A DNA stretch of 64,000 bases from Streptomyces koelreuteriae (GCF_018604545.1 NZ_CP075896.1:1302001-1366000), one strand, 5' to 3'. Shown: positions 36,354 through 45,083, counted from the first letter of the stretch. Notes: generated by a model not told the origin, from the letters alone. Translations and numbers: made by a program.

Positions 36354-36935
36354 TCAGGGCACGGTCCGGGAGACCACGAACACCCAGGGGTAGGCCGGGT
36401 TGGACATGTCCACCACCACGTCGTGCGTGGGGGCCGGATTCTTCTGCCGGTTGACGACGCCCGACCACAGGCCGTTGTCGGCGAACTTCCAGCCGGTGAC
36501 CTTCCGGTCGCGGGCGCCGATGGTGACGTGGCCCTTCTTCAGGTCGTCCCGGGTCAGGCCGAGGCCCGTCAGATAGGCGTCCAGCCCGGCCGCGTTGGTC
36601 TCGAACTGGGCGTACAGGCGGCTGGTCTTCCAGTTGTTGGTCTCGTAGTACGCCACGTGCCAGGCCGGGTGCGGGACGGGCACCTGGTAGATCCGGCGCT
36701 GGAGCTTGGAGGGCCAGCCCTCGGTGAGGCCGGTCGCCGAGTACTTCGCCTCCTTGTCCTTGCCGCTGTCCCGGCTCTGGTTGGCGGAGATCACCAGATA
36801 GCCGGCCGGGATGCCGATGAGCAGCACGATGATCAGCAGGGTGAGCGCCCTGCGGCGGATCATGTGGCGGCGGTCCTCGACCGGGCGCTCCGGCTCGTCG
36901 GTCCAGGGGCCCTGGTGGGGCAGCGAAGCGGTCAC
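36354..36935 (-). CDS. Single-pass membrane protein next to ROK kinase
   Basis: 193 residues from GTG 36935, overlapping the kinase stop by 4 bp (GTGA). Short cytoplasmic N-terminus, one membrane helix (ALTLLIIVLLIGIPAGYLVI), then an extracytoplasmic domain (KYSATGLTEGWPSKLQRRIYQVPVPHPAWHVAYYETNNWKTSRLYAQF ... NPAYPWVFVVSRTVP). I do not recognise the domain. Coupling to a sugar kinase suggests a related role, perhaps in sugar sensing or envelope function. Confidence 0.75.
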   Translation of the reverse strand: MTASLPHQGPWTDEPERPVEDRRHMIRRRALTLLIIVLLIGIPAGYLVISANQSRDSGKDKEAKYSATGLTEGWPSKLQRRIYQVPVPHPAWHVAYYETNNWKTSRLYAQFETNAAGLDAYLTGLGLTRDDLKKGHVTIGARDRKVTGWKFADNGLWSGVVNRQKNPAPTHDVVVDMSNPAYPWVFVVSRTVP

Positions 36936-38080
36936 GGCGTCTCCTGGGTACTGCGGCGGGCCTGCGCGTACCGCTCGTAGCGCTCGAACCGCTCCACCCG
37001 GCGGCGCTTGGCGCGGCGGAAGCGGCGGGCGACCAGCCGGGCCAGGTCGGCCGCGCCGACCATGCCGGCCTCGGGGCCGAGCTGGGCCCGGGTGATACGG
37101 GCCTCGGGGCGGTAGCCGCGGCCCGTCAGATGCCGGCGGAAGGCGTCCCGCGCGGGGCCGATCAGCAGGTCGTCGGCGGCCGAGACACCGCCGCCGATCA
37201 CGAAGCAGGAGGGGTCGAGGGCGGCCGCGAGGTTGGCGATGCCGACGCCGAGCCACTGGCCGATGTCCTGGAGCAGCTCGATGCACATGGCGTCGCCCTC
37301 ACGGGCCAGCTCGGTGATCATCGGGCCGCTGATCTCGGAGATGTTGCCCTTGACGTGCTCGATGATCCCGTACGCCACCGGCGAGTCGGCGGCGGCCAGC
37401 TCACGTGCCTCGCGGACCAGGGCGTTTCCCGAGCTGTACTGCTCCCAGCAGCCGCGGTTGCCGCACGGGCAGCGGTGCCCGCCGGGCACGACCTGCATAT
37501 GGCCGAACTCACCGGCGACGCCGTACTTGCCGCGCTTGACCTGGCCGTCCTCCAGGATCGCGCCGCCGATGCCGGTGCCGAGCGTGATCATGACGAGGTG
37601 GTCCTCGCCGCGCCCGGCGCCGAAGCGCCACTCGGCCCAGGCGGCGCTGTTGGCGTCGTTGTCGACCAGGACGGGCACGGCGAGCCGCTCGGCCAGCCGG
37701 TCGCGCAGCGGTTCGTTGCGCCAGGACAGGTGGGGGGCGAACAGCACGCGGTTGCGGTCGGCGTCGACCCAGCCGGCCGCGCCGATGCCGACGGCGTGCA
37801 CGTCGTGCCGGTCGGAGAGGTCCAGGACCAGCTCGGCGATGGTGTCCTCGACGACCTTGGGGCTCTTGGACTTGTCCGGGGTCTCCGTGCGGAGCTTCTC
37901 CAGGATGTTGCCGTCGGCGTCCACGACGCCCGCCATCACCTTCGTACCGCCGATGTCGATGCCGACCGTCGGCACGCGGGGTGCCGACAGGTGTGAGCGG
38001 CGCTCCCGGGTGCCGACCGTGCGGAGCACGGTGGCACGGCGGGAGCCGATGGGGGCGGTGAAGTCGCGGTAGGTGCTCAT
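36932..38080 (-). CDS. ROK-family sugar kinase (glucokinase type)
   Basis: 382 residues from ATG 38080. A 40-residue basic N-terminal extension precedes the ROK core: TVGIDIGGTKVMAGVVD (phosphate loop), VLVDNDANSAAWAEWRFG, ITLGTGIGGAILEDG and the zinc motif GHRCPCGNRGCWEQYSSG. The C-terminus is strongly basic (RRFRRAKRRRVERFERYERYA). It should phosphorylate glucose or a related hexose with ATP. There is no N-terminal HTH, so it is a kinase rather than a ROK repressor. The ribosome site is weak, so the true start could be downstream. Confidence 0.87.
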   Translation of the reverse strand: MSTYRDFTAPIGSRRATVLRTVGTRERRSHLSAPRVPTVGIDIGGTKVMAGVVDADGNILEKLRTETPDKSKSPKVVEDTIAELVLDLSDRHDVHAVGIGAAGWVDADRNRVLFAPHLSWRNEPLRDRLAERLAVPVLVDNDANSAAWAEWRFGAGRGEDHLVMITLGTGIGGAILEDGQVKRGKYGVAGEFGHMQVVPGGHRCPCGNRGCWEQYSSGNALVREARELAAADSPVAYGIIEHVKGNISEISGPMITELAREGDAMCIELLQDIGQWLGVGIANLAAALDPSCFVIGGGVSAADDLLIGPARDAFRRHLTGRGYRPEARITRAQLGPEAGMVGAADLARLVARRFRRAKRRRVERFERYERYAQARRSTQETP

Positions 38081-38159
38081 CGGGCCCGATTCTGCCTCAC
38101 CGTGGGGGTGTGTGCGGAGCGGGGCAGGGGCGGGGTGGTGCGGATCATTGCCGGGTGCG

Positions 38160-38232
38160 GGCGCGTCGTGGGCTGGTCGCGCCCACGCGGCGGAGCCGCA
38201 CATCGGCACAGCCCCGCGCCCCCAGGAAACGC
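38160..38232 (-). repeat. Streptomyces GGGGCGCGGGG intergenic repeat, copy 2 (long form)
   Basis: On the minus strand: GGGGGCGCGGGGCTGTGCC, then GATGTGCGGCTCCGCCGCGT and GGGCGCGACCAGCCCACGAC. The core CGGCTCCGCCG and the outer GGGCGCG/CGCGCCC arms can fold into a cruciform or hairpin. It sits just after the GntR gene. Copy 1 is at 3205-3251. The rest of the gap 38081-38239 shows nothing else. Confidence 0.7.
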
Positions 38233-38239
38233 GCCCCCC

Positions 38240-39004
38240 TCAAGTCCTCACAAGAAGCTGGAACTCGAACGAATAGCGCGTCGGGCGGTAGGTGTGTGTG
38301 CCGTATTCCACTGCTCGGCCCGTGTCGTCGAACGTGACGCGCTGCATGGTCAGCAGCGGGGCCCCCGCCTGCTCCGCGAGTCGCTTGGCCTCCGGTGCTG
38401 TCGCCGATCGGGCGCCGATGGACTGGCGGGCGCTGTGGAGGGTGATGCCGGCGGCGCGCATCAGGCGGTAGAGGCCGGTGGTCTCCAGCTGGTCGGTGTC
38501 GAGGGCGATGAGGCCGGGGGGCAGGAAGTTGCAGAGGTAGGCCATGGGCTCGCCGTGGGCGAGGCGCAGGCGTTCGACGCGGTGGACGTCGCTGTCCTCG
38601 GCGACACCGAGTGCGGCGGCGACCTCGGCGGAGGCGGGCTCCACCGTGTTGACCAGGACCTTCGTGGCCGGGCGCTGGCCCGCCGCCTCCAGGTCGTCGT
38701 AGAGGCTGCTCAGCTCCAGCGGGCGCTTGACCTGGCTGTGGACGACCTGGGTGCCCACGCCGCGGCGGCGTACGAGGAGGCCCTTGTCGACGAGCGACTG
38801 GATGGCCTGGCGGACGGTCGGCCGGGACAGGCCGAGCCGGGCCGCGAGCTCGATCTCGTTGCCCAGCAGGCTGCCGGGGGTCAGCGTGCCGTGCTCGATC
38901 GCTGCCTCCAGCTGCTGGGACAGCTGGAAGTACAACGGCACGGGAGAGCTGCGGTCCACGCTCAGCTCGAGCTGCACGGTCGGGTCCACTTCTGGTTTCG
39001 GCAC
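38240..39004 (-). CDS. GntR/HutC-family transcriptional regulator
   Basis: 254 residues from GTG 39004. N-terminal GntR winged helix (PLYFQLSQQLEAAIEHGTLTPGSLLGNEIELAARLGLSRPTVRQAIQSLVDKGLLVRRRGVGTQVV), C-terminal UTRA ligand domain (RVERLRLAHGEPMAYLCNFLPPGL ... PLLTMQRVTFDDTGRAVEYGTHTYRPTRYSFEFQLL). It probably represses the divergent Gfo/Idh/MocA gene and itself in response to a sugar or inositol-type ligand. A perfect palindrome lies between them. Confidence 0.9.
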   Translation of the reverse strand: MPKPEVDPTVQLELSVDRSSPVPLYFQLSQQLEAAIEHGTLTPGSLLGNEIELAARLGLSRPTVRQAIQSLVDKGLLVRRRGVGTQVVHSQVKRPLELSSLYDDLEAAGQRPATKVLVNTVEPASAEVAAALGVAEDSDVHRVERLRLAHGEPMAYLCNFLPPGLIALDTDQLETTGLYRLMRAAGITLHSARQSIGARSATAPEAKRLAEQAGAPLLTMQRVTFDDTGRAVEYGTHTYRPTRYSFEFQLLVRT

Positions 39005-39053
39005 GGGCCGAGCGTAGCTCCGTGCGTTGTTGACGGGAAGTTGTGTAGTCAGA

Positions 39054-39065
39054 TTGTCCGGACAA
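39054..39065. promoter_or_regulatory. Palindromic GntR-type operator
   Basis: TTGTCCGGACAA is a perfect 12-bp palindrome midway between the divergent GntR and dehydrogenase genes. It lies directly upstream of the -35-like TTGACA at 39071, so binding would affect both promoters. Confidence 0.6.
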
Positions 39066-39070
39066 ACAGA

Positions 39071-39099
39071 TTGACAGGGGCGGGCTGTGCACGCACTTT
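39071..39099 (+). promoter_or_regulatory. Candidate promoter giving a leaderless transcript
   Basis: TTGACA (39071-39076), a 17-bp spacer and CACTTT (39094-39099). Transcription would begin within a few bases of the ATG at 39106. There is no Shine-Dalgarno sequence before that ATG (ACTTTGTTTTC), which fits a leaderless mRNA. Confidence 0.4.
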
Positions 39100-39105
39100 G
39101 TTTTC

Positions 39106-40128
39106 ATGCGCATCGGGGTCATCGGGACGGGCCGCATCGGCACGATCCACGCGAACACGCTCAGCCGGCACCGTGACGTCGGGTCCTTGATCCTCACGGA
39201 CGCGGACCCCACACGGGCCCAGGACCTGGCACACCGGCTGGGTGAGACGGCGGCGCCCGGCGTGGAGGAGATCTTCCGCTGGGGGGTCGACGCCGTGGTG
39301 ATCACGACGAACACGTCGGCCCACGCCGAACTGATCGGTCGGGCAGCACGCTCGGGCCTGCCGGTGTTCTGCGAGAAGCCCATCGCGCTGGACCTGCCGG
39401 GCACCCTGAGCGCGATCGCCGAGGTCGAGACGGTCGGAACGGTCCTTCAGATGGGCTTCCAGCGCCGCTTCGACACGGGCTACACGGGCGCCCGCGAGGC
39501 CGTGCGGTCCGGCAGGCTGGGGCGGCTGCACACCGTCCGGGCGCTGACCAGTGACCAGTCGCCGCCGCGCGCCGACTGGCTGCCGCTGTCGGGCGGGCTG
39601 TACCGGGACACCCTGATCCACGACTTCGACGTACTGCGCTGGGTGACGGGCCGGGAGGTGACCGATGTGTACGCGGCCGGGTCCGACGCGGGGCCGGCGA
39701 TGTTCCGTGAGGCCGGCGACGTCGACACCGCCGCCGCGCTGCTCACCCTCGACGACGGCATGCTCGCCACGATCACCGGCTCCCGGATGAACGGGGCCGG
39801 CTACGACGTGCGCATGGAGCTCGCCGGGGAGCTGGACCAGATCGTGGTCGGCCTGGACGACCGTACGCCGATCGCGTCCACCGAACCGACCGGGCCGCCG
39901 GCCGCCGACAAGCCCTGGACGGGCTTCCTGGAGCGCTTCGGCCCGGCCTACGAGGCGGAGCTGAACGCGTTCGTCGAGGTCGTCCGGGGCGAGCGGGCCA
40001 ACCCCTGCGACGGGCGCGAGGCGCTGCAGGCCCTGCGGATCGCCGAGGCGTGCGAGCTGTCGCGCCGGGAGCGCAGGGCGGTGCGGCTGGCGGAGATCCC
40101 CGGCGGGGCGGCCCAGACGTTCGCGTGA
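39106..40128 (+). CDS. Gfo/Idh/MocA family dehydrogenase (inositol 2-dehydrogenase-like)
   Basis: 340 residues. Rossmann start RIGVIGTGRIGTIHANTL, then CEKPIALDLPGTL with the catalytic Lys of the EKP motif, GFQRRFDTGY, and DTLIHDFDVLRWVTGREV with the catalytic His-x-x-x-Asp region. The family oxidises sugars or inositols with NAD(P). There are no other inositol catabolic genes in the window. It is probably controlled by the divergent GntR protein through the palindrome between them. Confidence 0.9.
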   Translation: MRIGVIGTGRIGTIHANTLSRHRDVGSLILTDADPTRAQDLAHRLGETAAPGVEEIFRWGVDAVVITTNTSAHAELIGRAARSGLPVFCEKPIALDLPGTLSAIAEVETVGTVLQMGFQRRFDTGYTGAREAVRSGRLGRLHTVRALTSDQSPPRADWLPLSGGLYRDTLIHDFDVLRWVTGREVTDVYAAGSDAGPAMFREAGDVDTAAALLTLDDGMLATITGSRMNGAGYDVRMELAGELDQIVVGLDDRTPIASTEPTGPPAADKPWTGFLERFGPAYEAELNAFVEVVRGERANPCDGREALQALRIAEACELSRRERRAVRLAEIPGGAAQTFA

Positions 40129-40164
40129 CGGCGGACCCGTACGAGGACGACCGGGCGCCGGGGG

Positions 40165-40845
40165 TCAGTGCCCCTCGTGTTCCTCCTCCTCCAGGAGCCC
40201 CGCGTCGTACGCCAGCAGCGCGATCTGCACCCGGTTGTTGAGGTCGAGCTTGGCCAGGACGCGGGAGACGTGGGTCTTGACGGTGGCGACGCTCATGTAG
40301 AGGCCGGTGGCGATCTCGGCGTTGGCCAGGCCCCGGCCGACCGCCACGGCGACCTCGCGCTCGCGGTCGTTGAGGACGGCCATGCGGGCACGCGCGCGTG
40401 CGCGGCGCGTGTCGGCGGCGGTGCCGACCGCGTGCCGCATGAGCTGGCGGGTGACGGTGGGCGACAGGACCGGGTCGCCGGCCGCGACCCGGCGTACCGC
40501 CGCGAGGATCTCGGTGGGCGGGGTGTCCTTGAGGACGAAACCGGCGGCGCCCACGCGCAGCGCCCGCAGCACCTGTTCGTCGGCGTGGAAGGTGGTGAGC
40601 ACCACCACTTGCGGGGCGTCCTGGCGGGCGCGCAGCCGTTCCGTGGCCGTGAGACCGTCCACCGTCGGCATCCGGATGTCCATGAGCACGACGTCCGGGC
40701 GGGTGCGGTCGACGAGTTCCTCCACCTCGCCGCCGTCGGCGGCCTCTCCGACGATCTCGATGTCGTCGGCGCCGCCCATCATGAAGGACAGCCCGGCCCG
40801 CACCAGCGGATCGTCGTCGACGAGGAGAAGTCTGATCGCAGTCAT
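40165..40845 (-). CDS. NarL/FixJ-type response regulator
   Basis: 226 residues. Receiver domain with acidic DDD near residues 9-11, phosphoacceptor in PDVVLMDIRMPT, and conserved Lys in GFVLKDTP. C-terminal LuxR-type HTH (LNDREREVAVAVGRGLANAEIATGLYMSVATVKTHVSRVLAKL). It is the partner of the histidine kinase encoded two genes upstream and lies 13 bp after the intervening membrane-protein gene. Confidence 0.93.
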   Translation of the reverse strand: MTAIRLLLVDDDPLVRAGLSFMMGGADDIEIVGEAADGGEVEELVDRTRPDVVLMDIRMPTVDGLTATERLRARQDAPQVVVLTTFHADEQVLRALRVGAAGFVLKDTPPTEILAAVRRVAAGDPVLSPTVTRQLMRHAVGTAADTRRARARARMAVLNDREREVAVAVGRGLANAEIATGLYMSVATVKTHVSRVLAKLDLNNRVQIALLAYDAGLLEEEEHEGH

Positions 40846-40858
40846 GGGCGTTACGTAA

Positions 40859-41959
40859 TCACGGCCGCGGCTCGGCGCGCAGGGTCACGCCGAACAGGGT
40901 GCGCAGGCGGCGGATCTCCCACCAGACCACCGCCGTCACCGAGGCGGGGCCGCCGATGACGGCGAGGGCCTGGATCAGCGGCGGGCCGGGCGGCAGACCG
41001 CCCGCGACCAGGCTGATGACCGTGAACTCCCATACCAGGGTGCCGGTCAGCAGGGCGGGGAGCGCCGCGTGCACGGTCGCGGTGTTGAAACCGGTGCGGA
41101 TGGCCGGGCCGGTGGCGAAGCCGATGAAGAACAGGAGCCAGACCAGGGGCAGGGCCGCCGCGAGGATCAGCCAGGGAGTGGGTTCCGACACCCCGGCGGA
41201 GGGCGACCTGTTCCGGCCGAGCAGGATGATCGCCCCGCCGAGCAGCGGGAGGGCCGTCACGGCGCCGACGTACCACCCGGCCGACCGCAGGGCGGCCCGC
41301 ACACTGGCGCGCATCGCCGACCGTCGCTCCGCCGACGCCCAGCGGAAGAGCAGCGCGATCACGACGGGCGCGCTCAGGAGCAGCAGCGGCGGGGTGACCG
41401 CCAGCCGCATCATGTACTGCTGCTGGGCTTCGGCGACGTCCTCGGGTTTGCCGTAGACGGCGAGCAGCATCAGGGACATGGCGGCCGCGGTCCAGGCCCG
41501 TACCTTCTGCACACGCGTGACCTGCCCGTCGTCGACGGCCCGGTGCCCGTGCCGCGGGAAGAGCCGGTGGGCCCGGTTGCGGGCCGAGCGCGCGAACGAG
41601 TAGCCGACCACGAGCGGCAGGAACGCGAACCAGGTGCACGGGGCGAGCAGCACCAGCCACATGCAGCCGGAGGTGTTCGACCGTCCCTGCCGCAACAGCT
41701 GGCGCAGCGAGGGCCATTCACCGACGCGCACACCGCCCTGCCCCGGCCCGGGCCCCGGGTGAGGCTGCGGCGGATACGGGTGGGGATGCGGGTGGGCGTA
41801 CGGATAGGGATGGGGATACGGCTGTGGCTGCGGGTAGCCGTACGGTGCCGGGCCCGGCTGGGGCGGTACGTAGGGGCCCGGGGCCGGAGGCGGCGGGTAC
41901 GGTCCCCCGGCCGGTGGCCCGGGCGGCTGGTACGGGTTGGCGGGTCCCCCGAAACTCAC
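40859..41959 (-). CDS. Pro/Tyr/His-rich polytopic membrane protein
   Basis: 366 residues from GTG 41959 with AAGGAA upstream. The first 70 or so residues are a Pro/Tyr/His/Gly-rich tail (repeats such as PYPHPYPYAHPHPHPYPP). About six hydrophobic helices follow (WLVLLAPCTWFAFLPLVVGY, AWTAAAMSLMLLAVYG, PPLLLLSAPVVIALLFRW, WYVGAVTALPLLGGAIILL, WLILAAALPLVWLLFFIGFAT and a last pair). It is encoded between a sensor kinase and its response regulator. It may be an accessory sensor or the regulated target; I do not recognise the family. Confidence 0.78.
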   Translation of the reverse strand: MSFGGPANPYQPPGPPAGGPYPPPPAPGPYVPPQPGPAPYGYPQPQPYPHPYPYAHPHPHPYPPQPHPGPGPGQGGVRVGEWPSLRQLLRQGRSNTSGCMWLVLLAPCTWFAFLPLVVGYSFARSARNRAHRLFPRHGHRAVDDGQVTRVQKVRAWTAAAMSLMLLAVYGKPEDVAEAQQQYMMRLAVTPPLLLLSAPVVIALLFRWASAERRSAMRASVRAALRSAGWYVGAVTALPLLGGAIILLGRNRSPSAGVSEPTPWLILAAALPLVWLLFFIGFATGPAIRTGFNTATVHAALPALLTGTLVWEFTVISLVAGGLPPGPPLIQALAVIGGPASVTAVVWWEIRRLRTLFGVTLRAEPRP

Positions 41960-42084
41960 GTGGTGTTCCTTCCGTTACTCGCGGCGCTGAAGGCGGCACC
42001 AACATCAGCCATCTCCGCAGTCAAGTCAACTGGCGGCGGCGGGAGGGGTCATGGGGCCGCGCACGGGCGGACGAGCCGGGCCCG

Positions 42085-43359
42085 TCACCCCCAGGGCAGC
42101 CATGCCCGTACCTCGAACCCGCCCTCCGGCGTGGGCCCGTGCGCGAGGCGGCCGCCCGCCAGGGTCGCCCGTTCCGTCAGGCCGATCAGGCCCTGGCCGG
42201 AGCCGGGGACGGGGGGCACCTCGCCCTCGGGGGGCGGGTTGTGGACGGAGACGGTGAGGCCGTCGCCCGGGGCGCCGGTGACGGACACCGTGACCTCCGT
42301 GCCGGGCGCGTGCTTGCGGGCGTTGGTCAGGCCCTCCTGGGCGATGCGGTAGGCGGTGCGGCCGACGGAGGACGGGACGGCGGCGGGGTCGCCGACGCGC
42401 TGGTCCAGGGAGACCTTCATTCCGGCCTGGCGGGACTCGGCGACCAGCGTGTCCAGCGCCCCGAGGGTCGGCTGCGGTCTGCCCGTGTCGTCGGGCTCGC
42501 CCGCCCGCAGCACGCCGATGATCTCCCGCAGGTCCTGGAGGGCCTCGTGCGCGCTCTCCCGGATCACACCCGCCGCCCGCGCGGTCTGTGCCGGGGGCGC
42601 GTCGGGCCGGAACTCCAGGGCGCCCGCGTGCACGCTCAGCAGCGTCAGCCGGTGGGCGAGTACGTCGTGCATCTCCCGCGCGATGGCCTCGCGGGCAAGC
42701 CGCTGCGCCTGCTCGGCCCGCAGCCGCGCCTCCGTCTCGGCCCGCCGGGCACGGTCCCTGAGGCTCACCAGCAACTGCCGCTTGGCCCGTACGAACATGC
42801 CCCAGCCGACGATCGCCACCGTGAGCAGCACGGCGAAGACCACGCTCACCGGGTAGGAGATGTCCGCGTCGGGGCGCAGCCAGTAGAACAGCGGGACCAG
42901 CGACACGTTGACGCCGCCCACCCAGGCCACGTACCGGAAGGGGCGGTGCACAGCGAGGGTGAACAGGGCGATCACGCCCGCCCCGCCCGCGGTGTCCGAG
43001 ACGAAGGTGACGGGGGTCAGCGCCACGGCGAGACCCAGCGGCCAGCGGCGGCGCAGCCAGACCGCCGCGCAGGCCAGCGCGCCGATCATCTGGTCGACGA
43101 CGGCCAGCCCCGCCGGGACGTGGGGGTTCTCGACGAGCGCCTCCATGGCGATCATCCCGACCAGCACGGCGAGCAGGAAGCAGCAGAAGTCGACGACCCA
43201 GTCGCGCGCGGTGCGCCGGGGCCGGCGCCCGTCCCGTTCGGTGTCCGGGTCGAGTTCGCGCAGCAGGGCGGAGGGGATGAACCATCTGGGCCCGGTGAAC
43301 AGCGAGGGTGTCTCCCCCGGCAGCACCGGGGCCGACTGCCCCGCGTTGTCACGACTCAC
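42085..43359 (-). CDS. Sensor histidine kinase (HisKA_3 type)
   Basis: GTG 43359 is preferred over an in-frame TTG at 43368; the ribosome site is weak either way. About 424 residues: several N-terminal membrane helices (DFCCFLLAVLVGMIAMEAL to VFAVLLTVAIVGWGMFV), a coiled segment rich in Arg/Ala/Glu, the dimerisation box AIAREMHDVLAHRLTLL with the phospho-His, and an HATPase region (TAYRIAQEGLTNARKHAPGTEVTV, GSGQGLIGLTERATLAGG). It pairs with the NarL-type regulator downstream. The signal is unknown. The divergent gap 43360-43538 should hold its promoter; I see no clear motif. Confidence 0.9.
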   Translation of the reverse strand: MSRDNAGQSAPVLPGETPSLFTGPRWFIPSALLRELDPDTERDGRRPRRTARDWVVDFCCFLLAVLVGMIAMEALVENPHVPAGLAVVDQMIGALACAAVWLRRRWPLGLAVALTPVTFVSDTAGGAGVIALFTLAVHRPFRYVAWVGGVNVSLVPLFYWLRPDADISYPVSVVFAVLLTVAIVGWGMFVRAKRQLLVSLRDRARRAETEARLRAEQAQRLAREAIAREMHDVLAHRLTLLSVHAGALEFRPDAPPAQTARAAGVIRESAHEALQDLREIIGVLRAGEPDDTGRPQPTLGALDTLVAESRQAGMKVSLDQRVGDPAAVPSSVGRTAYRIAQEGLTNARKHAPGTEVTVSVTGAPGDGLTVSVHNPPPEGEVPPVPGSGQGLIGLTERATLAGGRLAHGPTPEGGFEVRAWLPWG

Positions 43360-43538
43360 GGTCGACAAATCTACGCAGCCCGGCGGGGTTCGACCGCTTC
43401 CCGGGCGGGATCGTCGACGAAAGTCGTCACACCCGAGACTTTCGATACGGGCGGCCGGGCCAGGACAGGGACTTCCGTCACCGGATGCGCGCCCCGCGGC
43501 CGACGCGTGTGGGGGGTCCGCGGGGCGAGGCTCGTGGC

Positions 43539-43739
43539 ATGAAGCAGGTACTGGAGATTCTCGGCTTCCTCGCCCTCGTCCAGGGCGTGGCGGGCCTGGT
43601 GCACGAGTTCACCGACTGGGACTGGGGGCTCGTGCAACGGCTGGGGTTCCTCGACGGCTACGAGATCTACGCGAGCGTCACCCTGCTCGTGCTGGGCGTG
43701 GCCCTGTTCGCGGCGGCCGGGAGCCGGAAGTCCGTCTGA
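43539..43739 (+). CDS. Small two-helix membrane protein
   Basis: 66 residues from ATG 43539, with GCGAGG about 8 nt upstream. MKQVLEILGFLALVQGVAGLVHEF and YASVTLLVLGVALFAA form two hydrophobic helices around WDWGLVQRLGFLDGYEIY. The terminal RKS tail is basic. No family is recognised. It is convergent with the RNase gene. Confidence 0.65.
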   Translation: MKQVLEILGFLALVQGVAGLVHEFTDWDWGLVQRLGFLDGYEIYASVTLLVLGVALFAAAGSRKSV

Positions 43740-43786
43740 GCGTCCGGGCGGACTTCCGGCCGGTGTTCACCGAAGTGGCCGCCGGT

Positions 43787-44182
43787 TCAGCAGCCGTAGT
43801 CGACCAGGTCGAACGACTCGTAGTGGTCGGCCGTGTAGTAGTCCTCCTGGTTCTCCTCACCGGTGACGATGCGCCGCGCACCGCGGTTGGAGGAGCCGGG
43901 GGTCTTGACCGTGTACTCGTGGTAGTACCCGGTCGACTGCTGGGGCAGGATGCCCTCCCGGTTCTGGAAGACGGTGCCGTCCTGCTCGTACGGGTAGGGG
44001 CCGCCCTGCTCGATCAGGTCGAGGGTGTCGTGGGCCTGGGACGGCAGTTTGCTGTAGCAGATGTCACCGACGGCGGTGGGGGCCGCGTCGGCCGTGGTGG
44101 CGGAGACGGTCCCGCCGATGAGGAGAGCGGATACGAGGGCGGCTGCTGCGCCGAGCCGCGAGGCGCGTGGGGGGAAATTCAT
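43787..44182 (-). CDS. Secreted guanyl-specific ribonuclease (RNase Sa family)
   Basis: 131 residues: signal peptide to about ADA-AP (residue 33), then a roughly 97-residue mature enzyme like RNase Sa of Streptomyces aureofaciens. Conserved elements: ICYSKLPSQAHDTLDLI, FQNREGILPQQS, YYHEYTV (catalytic Glu), RRIVTGEENQEDYYTADHYESF (catalytic Arg and His). The Cys pair in GDICYS and DYGC matches the RNase Sa disulphide. It cleaves RNA at G outside the cell. No barstar-like inhibitor gene is adjacent. Confidence 0.93.
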   Translation of the reverse strand: MNFPPRASRLGAAAALVSALLIGGTVSATTADAAPTAVGDICYSKLPSQAHDTLDLIEQGGPYPYEQDGTVFQNREGILPQQSTGYYHEYTVKTPGSSNRGARRIVTGEENQEDYYTADHYESFDLVDYGC

Positions 44183-44289
44183 GTGCTCATGATGACGCGC
44201 GTAGACAGTGGCATGTCAATGTCAAGCGCGGAGATTTTCCCGTCAAGTCCCATGAGTTTGCGGGAAGTTAACCCTTTGGAGTGAAGCGG

Positions 44290-44916
44290 CTACGCGTCCT
44301 CCGGCAGTTTGTACTCGCCGTACTCCGGGCGGCCCGCCAGGTCGTACGTCTGCATCGAGACGCCCGCGCCGGAGACGCTCCCTCCCCGGTGCCGGAACGC
44401 GGTCGGTACGGCGCCCTCCGGGAACAGCCGGAAGCCGGTGCCGAGCACGACCGGGAAGGTCAGCAGGTGGAGGGTGTCGACGAGGTCGAGCGAGAGCAGG
44501 GAGCGGACGAGGGCGCCGCTGCCGTGCACCTGGATCTCGCCGTCGGTGCGCTCCTTCAGGTCGGTGACCTCCTGGCCGAGGTCCCCGGAGAGCACGGTGG
44601 TGCCCGCCCAGTCGGGATCCTTCAGGGTCGAGGAAGGCACGTACTTCGGCAGTGAGTTGAGCTTCGAGGCGACCGGGTCGTCCGGGTCGGTCATCTTGGG
44701 CCAGTACGAGGAGAAGATGTCGTAGGTACGGCGGCCGAGCAGGAAGGCGGCCGGGCGGGCGAAGACGTCGGTGACGAACCGGCCGAAGTCCTCGTCGGCG
44801 TACCAGAAGCTCCAGCCGCCGTGGGGGAAGTCCCCGCGGGTGTCCTCCTTCGGCCCGCCGGGGGCCTGGTAGACGCCGTCGAGCGTGACGAAGAGGGTGG
44901 AGACGAGCTTGCCCAT
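44290..44916 (-). CDS. Dihydrofolate reductase-like (RibD C-terminal) protein
   Basis: 208 residues. RibD_C/DHFR fold: LVSTLFVTLDGVYQAPGGPKED, FLLGRRTYDIFSSYWPKM, VHGSGALVRSLLSLDLVDTLHLLTFPVVLGTG. Such proteins are NADPH-dependent reductases of unknown substrate and are common in actinobacteria. It is transcribed away from the SDR gene. The gap 44183-44289 downstream is AT-richer but shows no feature I can name. Confidence 0.85.
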   Translation of the reverse strand: MGKLVSTLFVTLDGVYQAPGGPKEDTRGDFPHGGWSFWYADEDFGRFVTDVFARPAAFLLGRRTYDIFSSYWPKMTDPDDPVASKLNSLPKYVPSSTLKDPDWAGTTVLSGDLGQEVTDLKERTDGEIQVHGSGALVRSLLSLDLVDTLHLLTFPVVLGTGFRLFPEGAVPTAFRHRGGSVSGAGVSMQTYDLAGRPEYGEYKLPEDA

Positions 44917-45083
44917 GGCGGGTGCCTGCCTTTCCGGAACGATGAGGGTCCGTTGTCATGGGTTCAGACCCCGCAGGCACCCGCAACTCATCGCTGGACC
45001 GTACGCCACGCGTGCGTCCGGCCGGGGACTTCGATGTCCGTTCGCCGCCAGCGTCGCCGTGGGGCGGCCGCTGGGATGGAGAC

